From assembly GCA_031412355.1 (NCBI GenBank), contig JANOCR010000167.1:1-27689 (forward strand): DNA of 27,689 nt. Direction: 5' to 3'. This DNA is from JAENVT01 sp031412355 (GTDB taxonomy: Bacteria > Actinomycetota > Acidimicrobiia > Acidimicrobiales > Ilumatobacteraceae). Each line of letters begins with the position of its first letter. Position 1 is the first letter of the stretch. This document shows, piece after piece, positions 1 through 7,320 of the stretch. Made by a program: the position numbers and the translations under genes. The notes beneath the pieces are model-generated. The model made no database searches. It saw only the letters and a list, made by a program, of their open reading frames with translations, and was not told the origin of the DNA.

Positions 1-588
1 ACCAAGAACACCATCCTCAAGGCCTACGACGGCTCGTTCAAGGACATCTTCGAGGAGGTGTACCAGACGGAGTTCAAAGCCGAGATGGATGCCCTCGGGC
101 TCACGTACGAGCACCGCTTGATCGACGACATGGTGGCGGCGGCGATGAAGTGGGAAGGTGGATATGTGTGGGCATGCAAGAACTACGACGGCGATGTGCA
201 GAGCGACACGGTGGCACAGGGCTTCGGTTCACTGGGATTGATGACTTCGGTTCTGATGACATCCGATGGCAAGACCGTCGAAGCCGAAGCTGCACACGGC
301 ACTGTTACGCGTCACTACCGGGAACATCAGAAGGGCAACAAGACCTCGACCAACCCGATCGCTTCGATCTACGCGTGGACGCAGGGACTGACGTATCGCG
401 GCAGGATGGATGGCACACCCGAGGTGATCAAGTTTGCCGAGGCACTCGAGAGTGTGTGCGTCGAGGCCGTCGAGGCCGGCGAGATGACCAAGGACTTGGC
501 GATCCTGATCGGGAAAGACGCTCCGTACCTCAGCACGGAGGATTTCCTCGACGCGCTCGACCAACGCCTTCAGGCCAAGATGGCGTGA
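1..588 (+). CDS. icd: NADP-dependent isocitrate dehydrogenase, C-terminal part (5' end outside the window)
   Basis: The enzyme oxidatively decarboxylates isocitrate to 2-oxoglutarate and makes NADPH in the TCA cycle. The frame is open from base 1 (TKNTILKAYDGSFKDIFEEV) to the TGA at 586-588, leaving 195 residues, roughly the last half of a protein of about 400 residues. Visible family motifs are the metal-binding aspartate region YDGDVQSD, the cofactor-site stretch EAAHGTVTRHYR followed by NKTSTNPIASIYAW, and the C-terminal EAVEAGEMTKDLA helix. These match the homodimeric, eukaryote-like NADP-IDH type rather than the monomeric type. The start and the substrate-binding serine are upstream of the window. 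A hairpin follows at 623-640 and the next gene starts 81 bases downstream. Identification is firm; oligomeric state is inferred from the family. Confidence 0.96.
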   Translation, partial: TKNTILKAYDGSFKDIFEEVYQTEFKAEMDALGLTYEHRLIDDMVAAAMKWEGGYVWACKNYDGDVQSDTVAQGFGSLGLMTSVLMTSDGKTVEAEAAHGTVTRHYREHQKGNKTSTNPIASIYAWTQGLTYRGRMDGTPEVIKFAEALESVCVEAVEAGEMTKDLAILIGKDAPYLSTEDFLDALDQRLQAKMA

Positions 589-622
589 CCGTCGATAGCG
601 ACCTGCCACGGCATCGAGTGAT

Positions 623-640
623 CCGCGGCCTTCGCCGCGG
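623..640 (+). terminator. Hairpin after icd, possible weak terminator
   Basis: CCGCGGC (623-629) and GCCGCGG (634-640) form a perfect 7-bp GC stem with a 4-base loop CTTC. It lies 35 bases after the icd stop and 30 bases before the next ATG. No T-run follows, so it is not a textbook intrinsic terminator; it could slow polymerase or protect the icd 3' end. Confidence 0.35.
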
Positions 641-669
641 CGTATGGTTGCAAAGGGAGGACGATTCGG

Positions 670-2310
670 ATGGTGACGTGGGCAGCGCCGGGACCGGGTT
701 TTTGGGAGCTCGATCGGTCGCACTTCGTCGGCGGCGAAACTCCACTCGTTCAACACATCCAGGCACTGGCGATGCCGGCAGGCATGCGTCGAGTGTTCGC
801 TGAGCTCGGTGCGCCGGCAGACACCCTCGACTGCCGGTTCGTCAACGGATTCATGTACACGCGGCTGCGGCCTCTGATCGCCGCCGATCGACCGGCGAAG
901 AACCTTCCACCGCGGTTCGTGCTGCGCGCGGTCGGTCGCTTTCATCCCGAGTTCCGGCGGCGCACGAAAGCTGCGGAGAGAACGCGGGTCGAGCGGCCGT
1001 GGCGCAAGGTTGTCACCGATTGGGAGAACGGCGGGCGCGCACTGGTCGAATCGCGAAACCTCGCCATCCAGAAGGTCGATGTCAGCGAACTCGACGACCC
1101 GACACTGATCGAGCACGTCCAGGAAATCGTCGAACATTGCCGTGCCAGTTGGGAGCACCACTTCTGGCTGCACGGGTTCGACCTCGGTCCGATTGGGCTG
1201 TACCTTGCCGGCTGCCGCGAATGGGGCGTGGAACCAATCGACGCGATCCCGCTGCTCGAAGGCGCGTCGCCCTCGACGGTCGGCCCCATGCACACCCTCG
1301 CCAGATTGCGCGCCGCGGTCGAACGCTCTGGACAAGTGCCGCGTGATCTCGACGGCGTGCGAGCTATCAGCCCCGAAGCCGCGGACTATCTTGACCGGTA
1401 CCTGGAGTACCGCGGGGCGATGATGATCAGCCGCTACGACATCGACGGTGTCACCCTGGCCGAAATTCCCGATGTCGTGCTGTCGACCATCCTCCACAGC
1501 GTCGAGCGGGTCGTCGGGGACGGGCTTCAGTACAGCGTCGAGGTGATCCGTTCTCGCGTCCCGGCCGCCTTCCAAGAGGAGTTCGACAGCCGGCTGGAGG
1601 AAGCCAGGGCAGCGATGAACCTCCGCGACGACAACGGTCCGACGACTGCCGAGTGGCCACTCGGGCTGCTGCGCCTGGCATTGCTGGAGGTCGGCCGCAG
1701 GATGGTCGCCGCCGGTTGCGCGGCGGATCCAGCCGATGCGCTGGAACTGCATCCTCACGAGATCTCGCTGGCAACCGTCACCGGTGGCGGCCCAGTTGCC
1801 GATGAGCTCGCCGGGCGGCGCGCCCACCGCCAGCAGCTCGCCAGGCTCGACGCGCCGCTGAGTCTTGGAGAACCCGAACCGGCGCCACCGTTGGAGCTGC
1901 TGCCGAAGCCGCTTGCCGACGTCGTTCGCATGGTGCAGATCGTCATCGAGCAGCTCGGCATGGGCGGTGTGCGGCCCACAGGGGGACTCTCGGGAGTGGG
2001 CGTTGGTGATCGCATCGTGCGCGGTCGGGCATGCCGCGCAGATTCGCCCGAGCAAGCCATCGACCGACTTCGCCACGGCGATGTGTTGGTGGTGCCGTGC
2101 ACGACACCGGCCTACAACTCGGTCCTCACCTTGGCCGGTGCCATCGTGACCGCCGATGGTGGGCCGCTGAGCCACGCAGCGGTGCTCGCCCGCGAGTTGG
2201 GCATCTCTGCGGTCGTCGGTGCGCGCGGCGCGCTGACCGAGATCCCGGACGGCGCATTGATCGATGTTGATCCGGTCGCCGGCGAAGTACGCATAGTCGC
2301 CGAAGCGTGA
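670..2310 (+). CDS. PEP-utilising-enzyme-like protein with C-terminal swivelling phosphohistidine domain, no ATP-grasp domain
   Basis: 546 residues. The C-terminus (about 465-545) is a PEP-utiliser mobile domain: GDVLVVPCTTPAYN, then GGPLSHAAVLARELGI with His502 as the expected phosphohistidine, then a closing IDVDPVAGEVRI. The N-terminus (FWELDRSHFVGGETP) and the segment around 318-345 (LRDDNGPTT, RLALLEVGRRM) resemble the central part of PEP synthase and rifampicin phosphotransferase-like proteins. I see no N-terminal ATP-grasp/pyruvate-phosphate-dikinase domain, so the protein cannot by itself carry out the full ATP to phosphohistidine to substrate relay. It may take phosphate from a separate ATP-grasp partner or have lost catalysis. 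The start is well supported: AGGGAGG at 654-660, 9 bases before the ATG. The substrate is unknown. Confidence 0.8.
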   Translation: MVTWAAPGPGFWELDRSHFVGGETPLVQHIQALAMPAGMRRVFAELGAPADTLDCRFVNGFMYTRLRPLIAADRPAKNLPPRFVLRAVGRFHPEFRRRTKAAERTRVERPWRKVVTDWENGGRALVESRNLAIQKVDVSELDDPTLIEHVQEIVEHCRASWEHHFWLHGFDLGPIGLYLAGCREWGVEPIDAIPLLEGASPSTVGPMHTLARLRAAVERSGQVPRDLDGVRAISPEAADYLDRYLEYRGAMMISRYDIDGVTLAEIPDVVLSTILHSVERVVGDGLQYSVEVIRSRVPAAFQEEFDSRLEEARAAMNLRDDNGPTTAEWPLGLLRLALLEVGRRMVAAGCAADPADALELHPHEISLATVTGGGPVADELAGRRAHRQQLARLDAPLSLGEPEPAPPLELLPKPLADVVRMVQIVIEQLGMGGVRPTGGLSGVGVGDRIVRGRACRADSPEQAIDRLRHGDVLVVPCTTPAYNSVLTLAGAIVTADGGPLSHAAVLARELGISAVVGARGALTEIPDGALIDVDPVAGEVRIVAEA

Positions 2311-2340
2311 GCCGCGTCGACCACATGTGAAACTGACGCG

Positions 2341-3318
2341 ATGCGCGCTGTCGTACTTCGCTCACACGGTGGTCCCGACTCGCTGACGATCGAGGACGTA
2401 CCGGACCCCACGGGCAGTCCCGAAGAGATCGTGGTGCGCGTGCGGGCGACTGCACTAAATCGTGCCGATCTGCTTCAGGTGATGGGCCTGTATCCCAATC
2501 CGCGGCCATCTGCGTTGGAGATCCCCGGCCTGGAGTTCTCGGGCGTCGTGGAGTCGGTCGGAGACCGGGTGACAATGTGGAAGCCGGGCGACGAAGTGAT
2601 GGGCATCGAAGCCGGTGGGGCATACGCCGAACGAATCGCGACACACGAGCGGCAACTGATGAGGGTGCCGGATGTGGTTGGGGTAGCCGATGCTGCTGCC
2701 ATACCCGAGGTGTTCCTGACGGCGTGGGACGCGCTGGTCGTTCAGGGTGGCTTGACGTCTGGTCGATGGGCTCTCGTGCATGCTGGCGCGTCCGGCGTCG
2801 GCACTGCGAGCATTCAGATCGCCAAGGCAGTCGGTGCTCGCATCGCCGTGACATGCTCGGCGGGGAAGATGGATCTGTGCCGTTCGCTGGGCGCAGACAT
2901 CGTGTTCGAGCGCTCACCTTCGGCGTGGCTCGACGAGGCTCGAGCAGCGGTTCCCGAAGGCTTCGACACGATCCTCGACGTCGTCGGCGGCGACGAAATC
3001 GACCGGAACCTGCAGGCGGTCGCGATGAAAGGACGCATTCTCCAGGTCGGTTTGATGGCGGGCAGTACCGTGCCCGTCAACGTGTACTCGCTGATGAGCC
3101 GCCGGGCGTCGTGGATCGGCACCATGCTGCGCGCTCGCCCGATCGAGGAGAAGATCGCGCTGACCCGCCGCTTCGCGTCCGAGATCCTTCCGCTGTTCGA
3201 CGCCGGCATGCTGCGCCCGATCATCGACAGCCGCTACCCGTTCGACCGGATAGCCGACGCTCACCGACACATGGCGGCCAACGCCAACGCCGGAAAGATC
3301 ATGATCGACATCACCTGA
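2341..3318 (+). CDS. Zinc-independent NAD(P)H:quinone oxidoreductase (MDR superfamily)
   Basis: 325 residues, the usual length for quinone oxidoreductases of the QOR/PIG3 type. The N-terminal GroES-like fold (about 1-125) contains ALNRADLLQVMGLYP and GLEFSGVVESVGDRV. The Rossmann fold carries the nucleotide motif HAGASGVGTASIQIAK (147-162), and the C-terminus has the typical ANANAGKIMIDI ending. No structural or catalytic zinc cysteine cluster is present, which separates it from alcohol dehydrogenases. The expected reaction is NADPH-dependent reduction of quinones or other electrophilic carbonyls in the cytosol. It begins 30 bases after the preceding gene and probably belongs to the same transcript; no clear ribosome-binding site is visible. 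The exact substrate cannot be read from sequence. Confidence 0.9.
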   Translation: MRAVVLRSHGGPDSLTIEDVPDPTGSPEEIVVRVRATALNRADLLQVMGLYPNPRPSALEIPGLEFSGVVESVGDRVTMWKPGDEVMGIEAGGAYAERIATHERQLMRVPDVVGVADAAAIPEVFLTAWDALVVQGGLTSGRWALVHAGASGVGTASIQIAKAVGARIAVTCSAGKMDLCRSLGADIVFERSPSAWLDEARAAVPEGFDTILDVVGGDEIDRNLQAVAMKGRILQVGLMAGSTVPVNVYSLMSRRASWIGTMLRARPIEEKIALTRRFASEILPLFDAGMLRPIIDSRYPFDRIADAHRHMAANANAGKIMIDIT

Positions 3319-3707
3319 AGTCAACAATCGGCGGCAGTGGTGCGGCCGCCTCTGCTCACCGTGGGCACCGAAACGGGCGCCTGCGGCCCACTTCGCGCCC
3401 CGCGCATCCAGGTTCAGGGATCAGTGTCGAATCTTGGTGCCGAGCTTTCGCGTCCTGCGTTGCCAGTTCCTCGATCATCGTGAGCGAACAGAGGCGCGGA
3501 GCCTATATGCGCTCGCACAGATGATCCGGGTAGTCGCTTCGGCGAAGACCGATCGGCAGATCTGGCGCTGTGCTGACGTCCATGTCAGCTCCTTGAACGA
3601 CCGTCGTTCTGTGAGCTGACACAGAGCGCTCGCCTGGAGACCACTAGATCTAGCGGCGAACTCGCCCCATTCATCTCACCTTGCTGCCGAGCTCACGGCG
3701 TGTCGGG
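3319..3707. other. Non-coding region between convergent genes
   Basis: 389 bases without a credible gene between a + gene and a - gene that end towards each other. It holds a GC-rich inverted repeat close to the upstream stop (GGCGGC at 3330-3335 with GCCGCC at 3345-3350), a second short one (GTGGGC at 3361-3366 with GCCCAC at 3386-3391), the strong hairpin at 3583-3621 described separately, and a perfect 10-bp palindrome CTAGATCTAG at 3644-3653. A 61-codon open frame at 3434-3619 has no ribosome-binding site, no recognisable protein and runs through the hairpin, so I do not call it. Confidence 0.7.
3583..3621. terminator. Strong two-part hairpin between convergent genes
   Basis: TGTCAGCTC (3583-3591) pairs perfectly with GAGCTGACA (3613-3621). 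Inside, after a symmetric 3x3 internal loop, GAACGA (3595-3600) pairs with TCGTTC (3604-3609) around a 3-base loop. All pairs share the same centre. A competing stem, GCTGAC (3572-3577) with GTCAGC (3584-3589), uses the same left arm. There is no T-run on either strand. A bidirectional transcript-end structure is the simplest reading; an operator is possible. Confidence 0.45.
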
Positions 3708-5312
3708 TCAGGCGACCTTCACGGTTCGGGTGTGATAACCCGTTGCTCCGTCCGGGTCGGGCGGGGCCAGGTCGGCCGTTTGCGTATCGCCATCCTTGTC
3801 GGTCGCGCGGACCTGGATCGTGTACTTGCCAGGCGCCGCGTTCCAGTCGAGCACCCACTGCCTCCACGCATCGTCGGTGACATCGTTTCCGAGTCGGGCC
3901 TCTTGCCACGGGCCGTCGTCGATGCGCACTTCAACCCGATCAACGCCGCGATGCTGTGCCCACGCGATCCCGGCGATCTTGACGGATCCGGCGGCCACGG
4001 TCTCGCCGCTGCGCGGGACATCGATGCGCGATTGCGTCTTGATCGGTGCGTCGCGTGACCATCCTCGAGGAATCCAGAACCCTTCATCAGCGGCCCATGT
4101 GGTGAGTTTGATCTTGCTCAGCCACTTCGTCGCGCTGACGTATCCGTAGAGCCCCGGCACAACCAGGCGGGCCGGGAACCCGTGCTCCAGTGGCAGCGGC
4201 TCGCCGTTCATTCCCAGTGCGATCATTGCATCGCGACCGTCGAGTGCGACCTCCACCGGGAACCCGCACGTCCACCCATCGAGGCTCGTGCTGAAGACCT
4301 GCTGTGCACCAGCTTGCACGCCCGCCTCGTTCAGCACGTCGGCCAGCATGACGCCCTGGAAGGACGCGTTGCCGATCAGGTCGCCGCCGACCTCATTGGA
4401 CACGCAGCACAGCGTGACGATCCGCTCGACCTGGGGACGGGCCAGCAAGTCGTCGTAGCTCAGCGCCAGCGGCGCATCGACCATGCCGCCGACTTCGACC
4501 TTCCAACTCGACAGGTTGATTCGTGGGAACGACAGCGCAGTGTCTATGCGATAGAAGTCGTCGTTCGGGGTGATGAACGGCGTGACCGGGCTCAGCGTGG
4601 CACCGGCCGGCACGTCGATTCCCACGCCAGCGGCCGGAGCCAACTGTGGAAGATCGTCGGGGATCGCCTGTCGGATCGAGCGGACGCGGCTTCGCTCGAG
4701 CGCCTCGGCAATTCCGCCCGCGACGACGGCCGCGGCAGCGGCCGAGCCCGTCGACACCAGGAACCTCCGGCGATCCCACCCGAGCGGAACTCGAGACCGC
4801 CCGGGACGTTCGATGACGCTGGGTCGTGACGGCCGAACCAGCGAGGCGAGCAGTGGAATTCCAACCGCCGCGCCGATCAACGACGGCAGCGCAGCAGCCG
4901 CTGATTCATCGGGGCGATGCCAGGCGGCGAGAGCACCCACCAACCCGAACAGGCCGATCCCGACGACAGCAACGATCACGCGCCGCACGGCGAGGTAACC
5001 GACGATCAGCGCGGCGATCGCCAGAACGGCGACGATTCCTATTCGCAGAGCCAACTTGTCGTTGGTGCCGAACCACTGGATCGCCAGTTCCTTCAACCAT
5101 GGCGGTACGCGGTCGATGAACTCGCTGCCGACCGCGTTGATGGGCGAGACGACGTCGATAATGCCGGCGATCAGCATTCCGGTCGTCACGGCCACCCCTC
5201 CGGCAACCAGACCGGCGACCGTGCCGTACAGCCGCGGCGTCGGTGCCGGGTCGGTGCTGGCGGGTTGGGGAGTGACGTCGATTCGTTCTGGGGAAGGAGG
5301 TGACTCGATCAT
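3708..5312 (-). CDS. Membrane-anchored molybdopterin-dependent oxidoreductase (sulfite oxidase family)
   Basis: 534 residues. Four hydrophobic helices (about 30-52, 88-110, 112-131, 140-159) precede a twin-arginine motif DRRRFLVSTGS (180-190) and a fifth helix (about 186-204). The sulfite-oxidase-type molybdopterin domain follows (about 245-405): TLCCVSNEVGG at 300-310 aligns with the family's Mo-ligand cysteine, most likely Cys303, and HGFPARLVVPGLYGY lies at 378-391. The C-terminus (about 440-530) is the Ig-like dimer domain (VKIAGIAWA, VEVRIDDGPWQEA). Catalysis should be outside the membrane. The start overlaps the histidine kinase stop as ATGA, making this the last gene of a regulator-kinase-enzyme operon. 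A role in reduction or oxidation of sulfur compounds, such as methionine sulfoxide repair, is inference; the membrane part has a single His (132), so it does not look like a haem-b MsrQ module. Confidence 0.9.
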   Translation of the reverse strand: MIESPPSPERIDVTPQPASTDPAPTPRLYGTVAGLVAGGVAVTTGMLIAGIIDVVSPINAVGSEFIDRVPPWLKELAIQWFGTNDKLALRIGIVAVLAIAALIVGYLAVRRVIVAVVGIGLFGLVGALAAWHRPDESAAAALPSLIGAAVGIPLLASLVRPSRPSVIERPGRSRVPLGWDRRRFLVSTGSAAAAAVVAGGIAEALERSRVRSIRQAIPDDLPQLAPAAGVGIDVPAGATLSPVTPFITPNDDFYRIDTALSFPRINLSSWKVEVGGMVDAPLALSYDDLLARPQVERIVTLCCVSNEVGGDLIGNASFQGVMLADVLNEAGVQAGAQQVFSTSLDGWTCGFPVEVALDGRDAMIALGMNGEPLPLEHGFPARLVVPGLYGYVSATKWLSKIKLTTWAADEGFWIPRGWSRDAPIKTQSRIDVPRSGETVAAGSVKIAGIAWAQHRGVDRVEVRIDDGPWQEARLGNDVTDDAWRQWVLDWNAAPGKYTIQVRATDKDGDTQTADLAPPDPDGATGYHTRTVKVA

Positions 5313-6508
5313 GCTGGTTCCTTTCGGGGAATCGTAAACCGCACATCGCCACCGGCCCCGGCGGCGAGCCAGATGCGACCGCCGTGGGCTTCGACGAGTG
5401 CTCGGGCGATGGCCAGGCCGAGGCCGGAGTGGCCGGTGCGCGTGTTGCGTGCGGGATCGGCACGGGTGAATGGTTCGAAGGCGTGCTCGCGGAAGTCGTC
5501 GGGGAAGCCTGGGCCGTGATCGTGGACGGACACTTCGATCTGTGGGCCGGTGCGAACCGCGACGTTGACGGCCCGGCCTGCTGGACTGTGACGTATTGCG
5601 TTCTCGAGGAGGTTGCGCAGCACGCGCGACATGTCGGTGGTACTGGCCACGGCGACGGCTGGTCCGTCCGATTCGAGTTGCACGTCGACGTCCATCCGGT
5701 GAGCAACAGGCGACAACGCCTCGACCGCCTCGTGGGCCAGTTCGGCCATCGAAACGGTCGTGCGTTCCCGGTTGTTGAGGCCCGATTCGATCCGCGCGTA
5801 CTCGACGAGCTGATCGAGCAGCCCCTCGATGTTGTCGAGCTGGCCGCCGATGATGCCGTAGTACCGCGCCGGGTCTGGTGCCACGCCATCTTGCAGGCTT
5901 TCCACCGCGGCTCGCATGGCAGAAAGTGGCGTGCGCAGGTCGTGGCCGATGCTGGAGAACAGCAGCTTTCTGGCATCGGCGGCCCGGGTGCGTTCGGCTG
6001 CCGCCTGGTCGAGCGCCTCGACCATCGTGTCGACTGCACGGGCGGTGCGCCCGACCTCGTCGCGGCGTATCACTCCGGTGCGCGCCGTGAAGTCGCCTGC
6101 AGCGACACGCTCGGCAACCTCGCCCAGCCGGGCGATGTCGGTAGCCAATGGACGAGTGAGGTGTGAACCGACGGCGAGGGCGATGCCGCTCGACAACACG
6201 AGCACGACGAGGAACAACCGGTAGTCATGCGACGACAGGAACATCGCATTCGAGGCGGCCGAGGTTGTAACCGCCCCGAGGGTCAGCGAGCACAGACCGA
6301 CGAGGAGGGCGCTGCCGGCGACGCTGGAACGCGCCGACACCCACTTGCCGAGCAACGGCACCAACACCGCGGTGGCCAGCGCGGGTGCACCGAGAATGGC
6401 GATGAGGTGCAGTCGTTCGTCGCTGTCGGGAGGCTGCAGCAGAATCTCGGCGAACAGCAGCACGGCGACGAAGATGCCGGTGAGCCACAACACCAGCCGC
6501 CAGCTCAT
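5309..6508 (-). CDS. Sensor histidine kinase with HAMP domain
   Basis: 399 residues from the ATG at 6506-6508. An in-frame longer start 14 codons upstream lies inside the response regulator gene; the chosen start overlaps the regulator's TGA as ATGA. Hydrophobic segments occur at about 4-24, 33-53, 62-84 and 97-114, with little extracytoplasmic sequence, so the signal may be sensed in or near the membrane. A HAMP-like stretch follows (LTRPLATDIARL, 117-128, to about 165). The H-box is SSIGHDLRTPLSAMRA with phospho-acceptor His189. The ATPase has NLLENAIRHSP (N-box, Asn303), HDHGPGFPDD and GHSGLGLAIARALVEAHGG. It should autophosphorylate and pass phosphate to the OmpR-type regulator encoded just upstream. 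The stimulus is unknown; coupling to the molybdoenzyme suggests an envelope redox cue. Confidence 0.93.
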   Translation of the reverse strand: MSWRLVLWLTGIFVAVLLFAEILLQPPDSDERLHLIAILGAPALATAVLVPLLGKWVSARSSVAGSALLVGLCSLTLGAVTTSAASNAMFLSSHDYRLFLVVLVLSSGIALAVGSHLTRPLATDIARLGEVAERVAAGDFTARTGVIRRDEVGRTARAVDTMVEALDQAAAERTRAADARKLLFSSIGHDLRTPLSAMRAAVESLQDGVAPDPARYYGIIGGQLDNIEGLLDQLVEYARIESGLNNRERTTVSMAELAHEAVEALSPVAHRMDVDVQLESDGPAVAVASTTDMSRVLRNLLENAIRHSPAGRAVNVAVRTGPQIEVSVHDHGPGFPDDFREHAFEPFTRADPARNTRTGHSGLGLAIARALVEAHGGRIWLAAGAGGDVRFTIPRKEPA

Positions 6509-7206
6509 GGCTCGAACCTGTACCCGACACCCCACACCGTGGTGATCCAACGCGGGTTCTCGGGGTCAGCCTCGATCTTGTGACGCAAGCGGCGAACGTG
6601 CACGGTCACCGTCGCCGGGTCCTGGTACTCGGGAGACGAGTCCCACACATCGTGCAGAATCTGGCTGCGCGAGAAGACCTGGCGCGGGCTTGCGGCCAGG
6701 AACGCCAGCAGGTCGAACTCCTTGGCAGTCAACGCGACGACCTGCGATCCGATGGTGACCTCTCGCGACGGCCTGGCGATGACCAGATCGTCGAATCGCA
6801 GGGTTTCGCCTGGGTCCGTCGAAGGCTGGGCGCGTCGCAGAACGCTGCGCACGCGGGCGACAAGTTCGCGGGGCGAGAACGGCTTGGTGACGTAGTCATC
6901 GGCTCCTAGTTCGAGGCCGAGCACGCGATCGGTTTCCTCGACACGTGCCGTCAGCATGATCACCGGGATCTTGTTCGGCCCGATGGCGCGGAGCACCTCG
7001 AGCCCCGACAGCCCGGGAAGCATGATGTCGAGCACGATGAGATGTGGCTGAAACGTCGTCAAGGCGTCGGCGACGAGATCGCCTCGATCCAGTTCGTGGA
7101 CGACGTAGCCGTCGCGTTGCAGGTATTGCACGACGACCTCGCGCACGGTCGGTTCGTCGTCGACGACCAGAATCCGTGCCGCGCCGTTGTTCACGCCAGT
7201 CACCAT
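6505..7206 (-). CDS. OmpR/PhoB-family response regulator
   Basis: 233 residues. The receiver domain (about 11-125) shows the acidic pair Asp16/Asp17 in LVVDDEP, phospho-acceptor Asp60 in LIVLDIMLPGLSG, Thr86 in MLTAR and Lys108 in VTKPF. The C-terminal winged-helix domain (about 135-231) has LTAKEFDLLAFLA, VHVRRLRHKIE and the closing TVWGVGYRFEP. It is expected to bind direct repeats as a dimer and to activate or repress nearby genes, probably including its own operon. It is the first gene of the regulator-kinase-molybdoenzyme unit. The promoter should lie in the 109 bases up to the end of citrate synthase. ATG at 7204-7206 is used; a GTG four codons later is also possible. Confidence 0.94.
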   Translation of the reverse strand: MVTGVNNGAARILVVDDEPTVREVVVQYLQRDGYVVHELDRGDLVADALTTFQPHLIVLDIMLPGLSGLEVLRAIGPNKIPVIMLTARVEETDRVLGLELGADDYVTKPFSPRELVARVRSVLRRAQPSTDPGETLRFDDLVIARPSREVTIGSQVVALTAKEFDLLAFLAASPRQVFSRSQILHDVWDSSPEYQDPATVTVHVRRLRHKIEADPENPRWITTVWGVGYRFEP

Positions 7207-7298
7207 ACGGACGCTGCAGTGTCCTGGAAATGGCAGGTGTTGCGAGTTTCGCGGATGTTTCGATTCTCGCAGGGGTGATCACCGATGAACGACGGGTG

Positions 7299-7320
7299 GC
7301 TGAACTCGCGGTGGTTCAGC
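7299..7320 (-). terminator. Hairpin at the citrate synthase stop
   Basis: GCTGAAC (7299-7305) and GTTCAGC (7314-7320) form a 7-bp stem with an 8-base loop. On the - strand the stem begins at the citrate synthase stop codon (7316-7318). No T-run follows, so it is only a candidate 3'-end structure for that gene. Confidence 0.3.

Noticed and set aside
229..2175. 648-codon open frame on the - strand opposite icd and the PEP-utiliser gene
   Set aside because: Low-complexity Arg/His/Asp-rich translation typical of antisense GC-rich DNA; the + strand genes have clear motifs and a ribosome-binding site.
3434..3619. 61-codon open frame in the non-coding gap
   Set aside because: No ribosome-binding site, no family likeness, and it ends within the strong hairpin.
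6509..6550. Longer histidine kinase start inside the response regulator
   Set aside because: The added residues look like an out-of-frame reading of the regulator, and the ATGA overlap at 6505-6508 matches the coupling seen at the other junction of this operon.
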